Assembly (NCBI GenBank): GCA_016197225.1
Contig: JACPWC010000114.1
Location: 62,001-126,000 of the forward strand
From: Chloroflexota bacterium
GTDB lineage: Bacteria; Chloroflexota; Anaerolineae; Anaerolineales; VGOW01
Reading direction: 5' to 3'
Length of the DNA stretch: 64,000 nt
Shown in pieces: positions 51,548 to 60,072 of this stretch. Position 1 is the first letter of the stretch, and each line of letters starts with the position of its first letter. The notes below the pieces were generated by a model, which saw nothing but the letters and a program-made list of their open reading frames with translations, searched no databases and was not told the DNA's origin. Position numbers and translations under genes: made by a program.

Positions 51548-52312
51548 TTATTGATTTAGTTGATAGATAATTTTCAATCCATCCAGCGTCAGCCAGGGGG
51601 CGATGATTTGAATGACATCGGTTTCTTTGGCGAGCAGTTCGGCCAGGCCGCCGGTGCCGATGACTTTCATGGCCGGGCCAAGCTGGGCGCGGAAGCGGGC
51701 GACGAGGCCTTCGACCAGGCCGACGTAGCCGAACAGCAAGCCGGACTGCATGGCGTGCACCGTGTTCTTGCCAATGGCCGACGGCGGGCGAACGAGGTCA
51801 ACGCGGGGCAACTTCGAGGCGCGGTGGAAGAGCGCGTCGGCGGCGATGCCGATGCCGGGCGCGATGGCGCCGCCGAGATAATCGCCGTCCGCCGAGACGG
51901 CGTCAAAGGTGGTGGCCGTGCCAAAATCCACGATGCAGGCCGGGCCGCCGTAGAGTTTGTGGGCGGCGGCCACGTCCACAATCCGGTCGGCGCCCGCTTG
52001 CCTGGGTTCGTCAATCAGAATCTTCACCCCGGTTTTCACCCCGGCGCCCACCACCAGCGGTTCACGCTTGAGATACGTCTGGCACATTTGCACCCACGTT
52101 CCGGTGAGGGGCGGAACCACAGAGGCCATCGCCACAGCGGTCACATCGTCGAGTTTCAGTCCGGCGTGATCAAACAGGCCGACGAGTTGCAGGCCGTATT
52201 CGTCCGGCATCCGTTCATGAACGGTGGACAGCCGCCAGCGCGGGCCGAGCGTGTCGCCTTCATAGAGGCCGAGGGTGATGTTGGTGTTGCCGATGTCAAT
52301 TGCCAGAAACAT
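51548..52312 (-). CDS. coaX: Type III pantothenate kinase
   Basis: A 254-residue CoaX: DIGNTNITLGLYEGD (phosphate-1), GADRIVDVAAAH, CIVDFGTATTFDAVS and GGAIAPGIGIAADALF are all present. It phosphorylates pantothenate, the first step of CoA synthesis; coaBC, three genes downstream, carries out the next two. GGGAGC precedes the ATG. The start lies inside the end of the cyclase gene (17-base overlap). Confidence 0.97.
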   Translation of the reverse strand: MFLAIDIGNTNITLGLYEGDTLGPRWRLSTVHERMPDEYGLQLVGLFDHAGLKLDDVTAVAMASVVPPLTGTWVQMCQTYLKREPLVVGAGVKTGVKILIDEPRQAGADRIVDVAAAHKLYGGPACIVDFGTATTFDAVSADGDYLGGAIAPGIGIAADALFHRASKLPRVDLVRPPSAIGKNTVHAMQSGLLFGYVGLVEGLVARFRAQLGPAMKVIGTGGLAELLAKETDVIQIIAPWLTLDGLKIIYQLNQ

Positions 52313-53546
52313 ATGATTTTGCTCCCGTTACGAACCACACGTCCATCTCGCCCTTGCCCTTCACGTTCACCGTGCCGCGCGGCTCGCAGGCGAAGTCGTC
52401 TTTGATGAGATCGTAGGTGGCGCGCGTGATTTGAATCGCGCCGCCGGCCCCGTGCGACTCCATCCGGCTGGCGGTGTTGACGGCGTCGCCCCACAAATCG
52501 TAGATGAATTTTTTGCGGCCAATCACCCCGGCCAGCACCGACCCGGAGTTGAGGCCTATGCGAAAGTCCACCGGGCGGCTGGCCTTGAACGTCTGGCTTT
52601 TGATGAAGTCGCGCATCTCCAGAGCCAGGCGCGCCAGAGCCTGGGCATGATCCGGGCGCGGGCGGGGCACACCGGCGGCCACCATGTAGCAATCGCCGAC
52701 GGTCTTGATTTTCTCCAGGTTGTATTTCTCGACCAGGCCATCGAAGTGCGAGAAGATTTCGTTGAGCAGTTCCACCATCTCCACCGGGGTCATCTCGGCT
52801 GACATGGGCGTGAAGTTCACCATGTCGGCAAACAGGATACTGGCCCCGTCGTAATGATCGGCGATGGTGCGGTTCTCGTTTTTGAGGATGGCGGCGATTT
52901 CTTTGGGCAGGATATTCAACAACAGATTTTCCGACTTTTCCTGTTCGATGCGCAGAAGGCCAAGCGCCATGTTCTTTTGGCCGACGAACAAGTAGAGCAA
53001 AACGAAAGCCACGGTGGAGACGGCGGCGATATTGGCGACGAAGAAGAACAGCACCAACAGCGGCGGCAGGTTGTTGACCACGCGCACGTAAGGTTGAAGA
53101 AATCCGCTCAGAACGACGAGGCCGAGATAGGCCATAAACCAGCGCGGGGCGCGGCCCGGCTCGTCAAAGATCAGCGCGCCGAACGGGCAAATAAGCGACC
53201 ATAAAATGACGGCGCTGGAGTTCACAAATCCGCCCAGGGCCGCCATGAGCAAAAACGGGAGCAAGAGGATCAGCAAAAGCTGGCTGAAACGAAAAAAGCG
53301 ATATCGGCGCGTCAAGCCAAAGATGATCAGACTCAAAAAGGAGACGATGGCATAGCCCAGCGGAATTGAACCGGCGAGCGGCTCTCCAAAAAAGATGTAC
53401 ATCAGCCCCCACAGCGCCCCGGCGGCGATGAACATGATCGAACCGCCGACGAGCAGGGCTTTTTGCAAACGAAGATCGTCGCCGTCGTCCGGGTCTGCGC
53501 CGACGCGGCTCAACAACCCAAGAAATTTTCTCAGAACGTTTTGCAT
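52296..53546 (-). CDS. Membrane-bound class III adenylate cyclase
   Basis: A 416-residue protein: six membrane helices between about 30 and 200, then a class III cyclase domain (about 225-400). Both metal-binding Asp residues are visible (ILFADMVNFT and KTVGDCYMVA), as is LWGDAVNTASRM. The purine-specificity residues (Lys in IKTVGD and Asp in YDLWGD) favour ATP and hence cAMP. GGAGG precedes the ATG, and a TATACT on the minus strand about 53600 is a candidate -10. It overlaps coaX by 17 bases, an unusual tie between cAMP signalling and CoA synthesis. Confidence 0.9.
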   Translation of the reverse strand: MQNVLRKFLGLLSRVGADPDDGDDLRLQKALLVGGSIMFIAAGALWGLMYIFFGEPLAGSIPLGYAIVSFLSLIIFGLTRRYRFFRFSQLLLILLLPFLLMAALGGFVNSSAVILWSLICPFGALIFDEPGRAPRWFMAYLGLVVLSGFLQPYVRVVNNLPPLLVLFFFVANIAAVSTVAFVLLYLFVGQKNMALGLLRIEQEKSENLLLNILPKEIAAILKNENRTIADHYDGASILFADMVNFTPMSAEMTPVEMVELLNEIFSHFDGLVEKYNLEKIKTVGDCYMVAAGVPRPRPDHAQALARLALEMRDFIKSQTFKASRPVDFRIGLNSGSVLAGVIGRKKFIYDLWGDAVNTASRMESHGAGGAIQITRATYDLIKDDFACEPRGTVNVKGKGEMDVWFVTGAKSYVSGN

Positions 53547-53633
53547 TGCTCCATCTGCGCCTCCGAGCCGGTTACCGGCCAATCACCGTGATCGCCCGTA
53601 GTATATCCCGAAAAACTGCCGAAGGAATTGCCT

Positions 53634-53721
53634 GGTGATTACCCACAAGTTCAGGCGCAGTTGGACTGCCGCCTGCTCCCGCAGTCCAACTGCGGGAGAA
53701 ACAGACTTGTAGGTAATCACC
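53634..53721. repeat. Nested palindrome upstream of merR
   Basis: Outer arms GGTGATTACCCACAAGT (53634-53650) and ACTTGTAGGTAATCACC (53705-53721) match except at one position. Inner arms GCAGTTGGACTGC (53657-53669) and GCAGTCCAACTGC (53681-53693) match fully. The arrangement of one palindrome within another resembles the MITE-like element at 16374-16654. Confidence 0.75.
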
Positions 53722-53733
53722 GAAAATTGCCTC

Positions 53734-53764
53734 TTGACTCTCCCCTTGCAGGAGGTTGTATAAC
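53734..53764 (+). promoter_or_regulatory. MerR-type promoter/operator
   Basis: TTGACT (53734-53739) and TATAAC (53759-53764) are separated by 19 bases, the elongated spacing that MerR activators untwist. The spacer contains a dyad, CTCTCC and GGAGG, centred between the boxes. The merR gene starts 27 bases downstream, so it is probably autoregulated from this site. Confidence 0.75.
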
Positions 53765-53790
53765 AGGATCAATCCGCGGAGACAAAACAC

Positions 53791-54609
53791 ATGCTCAAAA
53801 TTGGAGACTTTTCTAAACTCAGCCGGGTGACGGTGAAGACGTTGCGCTATTACGACGAAGTGGGCTTGCTCACACCCGTTCAGGTGGACGACTTCACCGG
53901 CTACCGCTACTACTCGGCCAGCCAACTGCCACGCCTCAACCGCATTCTGGCGCTCAAAGAGTTGGGCTTCTCGCTGGAGCAGATCGGACAGGTGCTGAAC
54001 GAGAATCTGTCCATCGAGCAATTACGCGGGATGCTCAGGCTGAAACGGGCCGAGGCCGAACAGAAGTTGGGAGAAGAGCAGGAACGGCTGGCGCGAATAG
54101 AAGCGCGGCTGAGACAAATCGAACAGGAGAATACCATGTCCAACTACGAAGTTGTCATCAAGAAAGTTGAAACCATTCAGGTAGCGGCCATTCGGGACAT
54201 CGTCCCCGCCTATAACCAGCAGGGCGGTCTGTGGAATGAACTATACGGGCAGATCCATCCGCACCAGGCCCAGTACGCCGGGCCATGCCTGAGCCTTTAT
54301 TACGACGAAGGGTACAAAGAGCGCGACGTGGACATCGAGGTGTGCCAGCCCGTGCGCGGCGCCATCCCCGTTGCCGGGCGCGTCAAGGCGCACGACCTGG
54401 CGGGAGCCAATATGGCCTCCGTGATTCACCACGGGCCGTTCACGACTATCGGCGAAGCCTACACCGCGCTCAGCCGGTGGGTCGAGGCCAACGGCTATCG
54501 CATCGTCGGCCCGGGCCGGGAGATCAACCTACAGCCGCCCGCTCAGGCCGGCCTTCAGACCGACCCCAACACTGTGACCGAGATTCAGTTCCCGGTGGAG
54601 AAGGCGTGA
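53791..54609 (+). CDS. MerR-family regulator with GyrI-like effector domain (BmrR/BltR type)
   Basis: A 272-residue protein: winged helix-turn-helix (IGDFSKLSRVTVKTLRYYDEVGLL, about 4-27, and YRYYSASQLPRLNRI), a coiled-coil dimer helix (about 75-115) and a C-terminal GyrI-like effector-binding domain (about 118-270). This is the plan of multidrug-sensing activators such as BmrR. It should activate its own promoter and perhaps other genes on binding a lipophilic cation; no exporter gene lies directly next to it. A long hairpin follows the stop. Confidence 0.93.
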   Translation: MLKIGDFSKLSRVTVKTLRYYDEVGLLTPVQVDDFTGYRYYSASQLPRLNRILALKELGFSLEQIGQVLNENLSIEQLRGMLRLKRAEAEQKLGEEQERLARIEARLRQIEQENTMSNYEVVIKKVETIQVAAIRDIVPAYNQQGGLWNELYGQIHPHQAQYAGPCLSLYYDEGYKERDVDIEVCQPVRGAIPVAGRVKAHDLAGANMASVIHHGPFTTIGEAYTALSRWVEANGYRIVGPGREINLQPPAQAGLQTDPNTVTEIQFPVEKA

Positions 54610-54621
54610 CCCCTAACCTCG

Positions 54622-54660
54622 TCGGCCTTCCCCGTTTGAATTGCGAACGGGGAAGGCCGA
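54622..54660 (+). terminator. Perfect hairpin after merR
   Basis: TCGGCCTTCCCCGTT (54622-54636) pairs perfectly with AACGGGGAAGGCCGA (54646-54660) around a nine-base loop. No T-run follows, so it is a strong hairpin with uncertain terminator function. Confidence 0.6.
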
Positions 54661-54702
54661 AGCGGGAACCGAAGTTCGAACTGGCGGTTCCAGCGCAAAA
54701 AG

Positions 54703-54841
54703 GGCTCTACCAGATTTAACGTGAAAAAAGTTTTGGGACGCAGACGCTCTGCGCGCTGATTTTCGCTGATAAAAAACAAAATCTGCGTTCATCTGCGCGC
54801 TTTGCGTCTGCGTCCCAATTCACGCTCAAGCCGGGAGACCC
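54703..54841. repeat. 139-bp dispersed repeat, copy 2 (inverted relative to copy 1)
   Basis: The reverse complement of 3792-3931 with one single-base length difference in a T-run. It lies in the 465-base gene-free stretch between merR and dnaE (54610-55074), which holds otherwise only hairpins and the dnaE promoter. Confidence 0.85.
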
Positions 54842-54872
54842 GCAAAAAGTTTAGCGTTCAAACTTTCGACGA

Positions 54873-54933
54873 GCAGATAAACGTGGAAACGGATGCGGCA
54901 CACTCGCGTCCGTTTCTACGTTTAAGCATCTGC
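54873..54933. repeat. Imperfect palindrome (GCAGAT/ATCTGC)
   Basis: GCAGATAAACGTGGAAACGG on the left faces CCGTTTCTACGTTTAAGCATC and TGC on the right, with a few mismatches and one bulge. It follows copy 2 of the 140-bp repeat directly. Confidence 0.65.
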
Positions 54934-54978
54934 TAAAAATCAACTGTCTCGTTTTTTAAGAGCGCAATTTTCCGCCAG

Positions 54979-54987
54979 TGCTATAAT
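54979..54987 (+). promoter_or_regulatory. Extended -10 upstream of dnaE
   Basis: TGCTATAAT is a full extended -10. It lies 87 bases before the dnaE start. No good -35 is visible, as expected for extended -10 promoters. Identical boxes are at 59983-59991 (slyD-like gene). Confidence 0.55.
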
Positions 54988-55074
54988 CATCGCCGTATTC
55001 CCTCACTGAAAATTTTTATTTGCTCAACAACATCATCCGTATAATCCGTTCAATCCGTTGACCCTTTAACGCGC

Positions 55075-58000
55075 ATGTCTTTCGTTCATCTGCACAACCA
55101 CTCTGAATACTCACTGCTCGACGGCCTGAGCAAAGTCAAAAACATGGTGGCCCAGGCCAAAGCGTTCGGCATGCCGGCCCTGGCCCTCACCGATCACGGC
55201 GCCATGTTCGGAGCGATTGAATTCTACAAAGCCTGCCGGGAGGAAGAGATCAAGCCCATCATCGGCCTCGAGGCCTACATGGCCCCGCGCGGCATGAACG
55301 ACCGCGACTCGCAGAAAGACCGCAAAGCTTTCCATCTCCTCCTGCTGGCCGAGAACGAAACCGGCTATCGTAACCTGCTCCAGATCGCCACCGACTCGCA
55401 ACTCAAAGGCTTCTACTATTACCCGCGCATTGATCACGATTACCTGGCCGCGCACGCCGAAGGCCTGATCTGCACCACCGGCTGTCTGGCCGCCGAGATT
55501 CCGCGCGCCCTGGTCGAAGGCCGCCACGACGAAGCCCGCAAGTGGATTGACTGGCACTACGACGTTTTCGGCAAAGACAATTTCTTCTTTGAACTGCAAG
55601 ACCACGACATCGGCGAACTGCGGCAGTTGAACAAAACCCTGCTGGAGATCGCGCCGCGCTACAACGCCAACTTCGTCGCCACCAACGACGTTCACTACGT
55701 CAAGCCCGAAGATCACACTCTGCAAGACATTCTGCTCTGCATCCAAACCGGCGCGCTGGTGGCCGAAGAAAAACGGATGCGGATGACCGACCCTTCTTAT
55801 TATTTGCGTTCAGCCGACGAGATGCGCCAACTCTTCGGCCACATCCCCGGCGCGGTGGAAAACACTCTGCTCATCGCCGAGCGGTGCAATGTTGACCTCG
55901 GCTTCAAGGGCTACCACCTGCCCAACTTTGAAGTGCCCGAAGGCTTCACTGCCGACAGCTACCTGCGCCACTTGTGTGAAGACGGCCTGCATAAACGCTA
56001 CGGCTCGCGCGCCGACGATGCCAACATTCGCGAGCGGCTCGAATATGAACTTGGCGTGATTCACAAGATGGGGTTCGACACGTACTTTTTGATCGTGTGG
56101 GATCTCTGCCAATTCTCCGCCGCCAGCGGCATCTGGTACAACGCCCGGGGTTCAGCCGCCGGCTCCATCGTCGCCTACTGCCTGGAAATCACCCTCGTCG
56201 AACCCATCGCCTTCGACCTGATCTTCGAGCGCTTCCTCAACCCCAGCCGCATCTCCATGCCCGACATTGACCTGGACTTCCAGGACGACCGGCGGCACGA
56301 ACTACTGCAATACACCGCTCGCAAATACGGCGCGGATAAAGTGGCGCAGATCATCACCTTCGGCACCCTCAAAGCCCGCGCCGCCATCCGCGACGTGGGC
56401 CGGGTGTTGAACGTGGACTTGAATCAAAAGGTTGACCCGGTCGCCAAACTCATCCCGGCCATCCCCGGCAAAGACGTGAGCATCGCTCAGGCGCTCGAAG
56501 AAGTGCCGGAGTTCAAAGCGCGATACGACGACGACCCCGAAGTCAGGCAAATGGTGGACTTCGCGCAAGGCCTGGAAGGGGTGGCCCGCAACGCGGGAAC
56601 CCACGCCGCCGGCGTGGTCATCACCGACAAGCCCATCACCGAATATCTGCCCCTGCACCGCCCCACCAAAGGCGCGGGCGAGGACTCGCCCATCAGCGCC
56701 GTCACCCAGTTCGAGATGGATATCCTCGACGGCCTGGGCCTGCTCAAGGTGGACTTCCTCGGCCTGCGCACGCTGACGATCATGGCCCGCGCTTGCGAGT
56801 TCATCAAAGCGCGGCACGGCAAAGACTACAACATCAACAACATCCCCACCGACGACCCGGCCATCTACGACCTGCTCGGTCGGGGCGACGTGGCCGGCGT
56901 GTTTCAGGTGGAAGGCTCGGGCATGAGGCGCTTTTTGGTGGACATGAAACCCACCAACCTGTCGCATATCATCGCCATGGTCTCGCTTTATCGCCCCGGC
57001 CCCATTGACTTCATCCCGTCCTTCATCCGGCGCATGCACGGCGAAGAGCCGGTGGACTATCGCCACCCACTGCTCGAACCGATCCTGAACGAGACCTACG
57101 GCATCACCGTCTATCAGGAACAGATCATGCGGGCGGTGATGAACCTGGCCGGTTACACCGCCGCCGAAGCCGACAGCTTCCGCAAAGTCGTCGCCAAGAA
57201 AAAAGGCGAGGAGATGGTGAAACAGCGCGCCAAGTTTGTGGCCGGCGCGGTGCAGAACGGCATCTCCAAAGAAACGGCGGACCAGATTTTTGACGACTGG
57301 GAAACATTTGCCCGCTACGGATTCAACAAAAGCCACGCCGCCGATTACGCCGTCATCTGCGCCCAGACCGCTTTCCTGAAGGCGTACTACCCGGTTGAAT
57401 ACATGACCGCCCTGCTCACAGCAGAAAAGGGCGACACCGACAAGGTGGCGATGTATGCCGCCGACACCCGCCGGATGGGCATTGAAGTGAAACCGCCGGA
57501 CGTGAACTACAGCGGCCTCGACTTCACGATTCAAGATCAGCCGGGCGGCAAGTCTGCTATTCGTTTTGGGCTGGGCGCGGTGAAGAACGTAGGCGAAGGG
57601 CCGGTGGCCGAGATCATGCAAGCCCGAAGCAAAGGCGGTCTGTTCAAGTCGCTGGACGATGTTTGCCGCCGGGTGGATTTGCGGGCGGTGGGCAAGCGGG
57701 CGCTGGAATGCCTGATCAAAGTGGGCGCGCTCGACTCGCTGGGCAAGCGCTCACAACTGCTGGCCGGGCTGGACAACATCGTGGCCGTGAGCAGTTCGGC
57801 CCACAAGGCCGACGAAGTCGGCCAGTTCGACTTGTTCGGCGGCGCGGGCGGCAGTCCGAGCACGGCTGTCACCCTGCCCAAAAACGTGCCCGACGCTTTG
57901 CTCAAGGACATGCGAACCTGGGAAAAGGAGTTGATGGGCGTGTACGTTTCCGACCATCCGCTCACGGCCCACCTGGCCGATATGCAGAATATCGTCACCC

Positions 58001-58983
58001 ACTACAGCGGCGAGTTGGACGAGGCCTTGCAGAATCGTTCGGTGACGCTGGCCGGGCAGATCACCCACATCCGCCCGCACATCTCGGCTAAGAGCAACAA
58101 GCCTATGGCCTTTGTCACCATGGAAGATTTGCAAGGCTCGGTTGACCTCGTCATCTTCCCTAACACCTGGAAGGAAGTGGGCGGCTGGCTGGCTGTTGAT
58201 CAGGTTGTGGTGCTGACCGGCAAAGTGGACGCCAAAGGCAAGGATGCCAAGATTTTAGTGGATTCGATTTCGCGTGAGGTGAAGGTGACGGCGGCAAGGC
58301 AGAAGTCGGAAGGCAGAAATCAGAAGGCAGAAGACAATCAAAAATCCCAAATCCCAAGTCCCAAATCCCAAGTAAGCGAGTCGCGGGCGGCTTACAATGT
58401 GGCGACGCCATCCTACAGCGACGACGATCCGTTTGCCGGCGAGGCGTTTGACCCGACCGGCGAAATTGACTCTGGCCCCGGGCCGAGGGCGAATTTGGGT
58501 GGGAACGGAAACGGAGGCGGGGAGGCGGTGACGGTTTCCCCGGCGATGACGGTGGAGGCCGCCGCCGCCGTCCCCGGAAACGGCCACGGGCCGGTCGCCG
58601 GATTTGAAATGATGATGTGGGAAGATCGCCCGTCTCTGCGAAGCAACGGCAAATCCGCGACGCGGCTGTTGGAAAGGGTCGCTCAGCCCAAAAACTCGAA
58701 CGTCGAATCAGTCAACTTGACCGACGAAAGGCCGAAACGGATCGTGGTAACATTGTTCCCGACGGGCGAAGTTGAGAAGGATAGACTGCGCGTCAAGCGG
58801 GTGTACGACACCTTTGTGAGCCACCCCGGGCGCGACCGGTTTGTGCTGGTGGTGTACGAGCCGGACGGACGGCACTTTGAACTGGAGTTCTACGACGTTT
58901 CGACTCACTTCTGCGACGAACTGCAAAGGCGGCTCTATCTCTTTGTCACCCCGGACGTGATTGACGTTCAACTGCTCGCCTGA
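55075..58983 (+). CDS. dnaE: DNA polymerase III alpha subunit
   Basis: A 1,302-residue C-family replicative polymerase. An N-terminal PHP domain starts FVHLHNHSEYSLLDG with the metal-type His/Asp set; the palm holds PDIDLDFQDDRR near 395 (catalytic Asp pair); a helix-hairpin-helix region follows, and an OB domain is at about 990-1075 (VTLAGQITHI...FVTMEDLQGSVDLVIFP). Residues 1076-1100 (RQKSEGRNQKAEDNQKSQ and following) are translated word-repeat DNA, followed by a low-complexity linker to ~1200 and a conserved-looking C-terminal domain of about 80 residues. It copies the chromosome; no exonuclease (PolC-type) domain is inserted, so proofreading relies on PHP or another subunit. Confidence 0.96.
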   Translation: MSFVHLHNHSEYSLLDGLSKVKNMVAQAKAFGMPALALTDHGAMFGAIEFYKACREEEIKPIIGLEAYMAPRGMNDRDSQKDRKAFHLLLLAENETGYRNLLQIATDSQLKGFYYYPRIDHDYLAAHAEGLICTTGCLAAEIPRALVEGRHDEARKWIDWHYDVFGKDNFFFELQDHDIGELRQLNKTLLEIAPRYNANFVATNDVHYVKPEDHTLQDILLCIQTGALVAEEKRMRMTDPSYYLRSADEMRQLFGHIPGAVENTLLIAERCNVDLGFKGYHLPNFEVPEGFTADSYLRHLCEDGLHKRYGSRADDANIRERLEYELGVIHKMGFDTYFLIVWDLCQFSAASGIWYNARGSAAGSIVAYCLEITLVEPIAFDLIFERFLNPSRISMPDIDLDFQDDRRHELLQYTARKYGADKVAQIITFGTLKARAAIRDVGRVLNVDLNQKVDPVAKLIPAIPGKDVSIAQALEEVPEFKARYDDDPEVRQMVDFAQGLEGVARNAGTHAAGVVITDKPITEYLPLHRPTKGAGEDSPISAVTQFEMDILDGLGLLKVDFLGLRTLTIMARACEFIKARHGKDYNINNIPTDDPAIYDLLGRGDVAGVFQVEGSGMRRFLVDMKPTNLSHIIAMVSLYRPGPIDFIPSFIRRMHGEEPVDYRHPLLEPILNETYGITVYQEQIMRAVMNLAGYTAAEADSFRKVVAKKKGEEMVKQRAKFVAGAVQNGISKETADQIFDDWETFARYGFNKSHAADYAVICAQTAFLKAYYPVEYMTALLTAEKGDTDKVAMYAADTRRMGIEVKPPDVNYSGLDFTIQDQPGGKSAIRFGLGAVKNVGEGPVAEIMQARSKGGLFKSLDDVCRRVDLRAVGKRALECLIKVGALDSLGKRSQLLAGLDNIVAVSSSAHKADEVGQFDLFGGAGGSPSTAVTLPKNVPDALLKDMRTWEKELMGVYVSDHPLTAHLADMQNIVTHYSGELDEALQNRSVTLAGQITHIRPHISAKSNKPMAFVTMEDLQGSVDLVIFPNTWKEVGGWLAVDQVVVLTGKVDAKGKDAKILVDSISREVKVTAARQKSEGRNQKAEDNQKSQIPSPKSQVSESRAAYNVATPSYSDDDPFAGEAFDPTGEIDSGPGPRANLGGNGNGGGEAVTVSPAMTVEAAAAVPGNGHGPVAGFEMMMWEDRPSLRSNGKSATRLLERVAQPKNSNVESVNLTDERPKRIVVTLFPTGEVEKDRLRVKRVYDTFVSHPGRDRFVLVVYEPDGRHFELEFYDVSTHFCDELQRRLYLFVTPDVIDVQLLA
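58296..58373. repeat. Stuttered word repeat in frame inside dnaE
   Basis: Words GCAGAAGTCGGAAG, GGCAGAAATCAG, AAGGCAGAAGACAATC and then ATCCCAAATCCCAAGTCCCAA run for about 78 bases without breaking the frame. It is of the same style as the intergenic repeats, but the two halves use different words and are not palindromic. Confidence 0.7.
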
Positions 58984-59005
58984 AATTTTCCGGCAGGATT
59001 ACGAT

Positions 59006-59971
59006 ATGAATTGCATTGGGATTCTAACAAGCGGCGGCGATGCGCCGGGCATGAACGCTTGCGTGCGGGCCGTGGTGCGCACGGCCATGGCCCATCATTT
59101 GCAGGTCAAGGCGGTAATGCAGGGCTTCGACGGCGTGGTGCACTGTAACTTTCAGGACATGCGCGCCCGCGATGTAGGCGGCATCATCCAGAAGGGCGGC
59201 ACAATTTTGCAGACGGCGCGGTGCAAGGAGTTTTACACGCCCGAGGGCCAGGACATGGGCCTGAAGAATCTGCGCTACGGCGGCATTGACGGCCTGATCG
59301 TGATCGGCGGCGACGGTTCGATGCGCGGGGCGATGGCTCTGCACGAGCGCGGCTTTCCGGTGATGGGCGTCCCGGCCAGCATTGACAACGACATTTGGGG
59401 CACGAACATGGCGATTGGCGTGGACACGGCCCTGAACACGATTGTGGAAGCGATTGACAAACTGCGCGATACGGCCTCCAGCCACAAGCGCGCCTTTCTG
59501 GTGGAGACGATGGGCCGCCACTGCGGCTACCTGGCCCTGATGAGCGGCGTGATCGGCGGGGCGGAGATGGTGATGATCCCCGAAGTGGATACACCGATGG
59601 AAGATGTGGCCGACACCATTACCGAAGCTTACGTGCGCGGCAAGAGCCACGCCATCATCCTGGTGGCCGAGGGCGCGAGCCACAATGCGTCGCAAGTTGC
59701 CGCCTACCTGGCCGAACACGCCCCGCTCCTGCAAACGCGGGTGACGATCCTGGGCCACATTCAGCGCGGCGGGCGGCCCACCGCCTTTGATCGTCTATTA
59801 GCGGCGCGGTTCGGCGTGCTGGCCGTCGAGTCGCTCATCAAAGGCGAGGGCGGCAACATGGTGGCTCTGGACGGGCGCGAGATTTCGCTCGTGCCGCTGG
59901 GCGAAGTGACTTCCCGCAAACGCGGGGCCAATTTGGATTATTATAGGATGGCGAAGATGTTAGCGAAGTAA
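59006..59971 (+). CDS. pfkA: 6-phosphofructokinase (ATP-type)
   Basis: A 321-residue PFK. GILTSGGDAPGMNACVR is the first nucleotide-binding loop, GGDGSMRGA carries the Gly that marks ATP- instead of pyrophosphate-dependent enzymes, and IDNDIWGTNMAIGVDTALN holds the catalytic Asp pair. VETMGRHCGYLA binds fructose 6-phosphate, and LGHIQRGGRPT is the second sugar-binding loop. It commits carbon to glycolysis. AGGAT lies shortly before the ATG. The gene is 22 bases after dnaE and may be read with it. Confidence 0.95.
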   Translation: MNCIGILTSGGDAPGMNACVRAVVRTAMAHHLQVKAVMQGFDGVVHCNFQDMRARDVGGIIQKGGTILQTARCKEFYTPEGQDMGLKNLRYGGIDGLIVIGGDGSMRGAMALHERGFPVMGVPASIDNDIWGTNMAIGVDTALNTIVEAIDKLRDTASSHKRAFLVETMGRHCGYLALMSGVIGGAEMVMIPEVDTPMEDVADTITEAYVRGKSHAIILVAEGASHNASQVAAYLAEHAPLLQTRVTILGHIQRGGRPTAFDRLLAARFGVLAVESLIKGEGGNMVALDGREISLVPLGEVTSRKRGANLDYYRMAKMLAK

Positions 59972-59982
59972 ACAAAGCCGCC

Positions 59983-59991
59983 TGCTATAAT
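59983..59991 (+). promoter_or_regulatory. Extended -10 upstream of the SlyD-like gene
   Basis: TGCTATAAT, identical to the box before dnaE, lies just after the pfkA stop and 81 bases before the next start. No -35 box is evident. AGGAA at about 60060 would serve as ribosome binding site. Confidence 0.5.
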
Positions 59992-60072
59992 TCCCCCACC
60001 TCATTAGCCCCTTCAATGCCAAGAACTGAAAGGCGTGAACATGGCTAAAAGACACTCGTCAGGAACTTCGCC

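Noticed and set aside
54622-54660. Riboswitch or attenuator before dnaE
   Set aside because: A simple perfect hairpin belonging to the end of merR, with no aptamer-like multi-stem structure and more than 400 bases from dnaE.
56302-57621. Long minus-strand open frame inside dnaE
   Set aside because: It is a GC-rich shadow of dnaE, rich in His, Val and Gly, with no recognisable motif.
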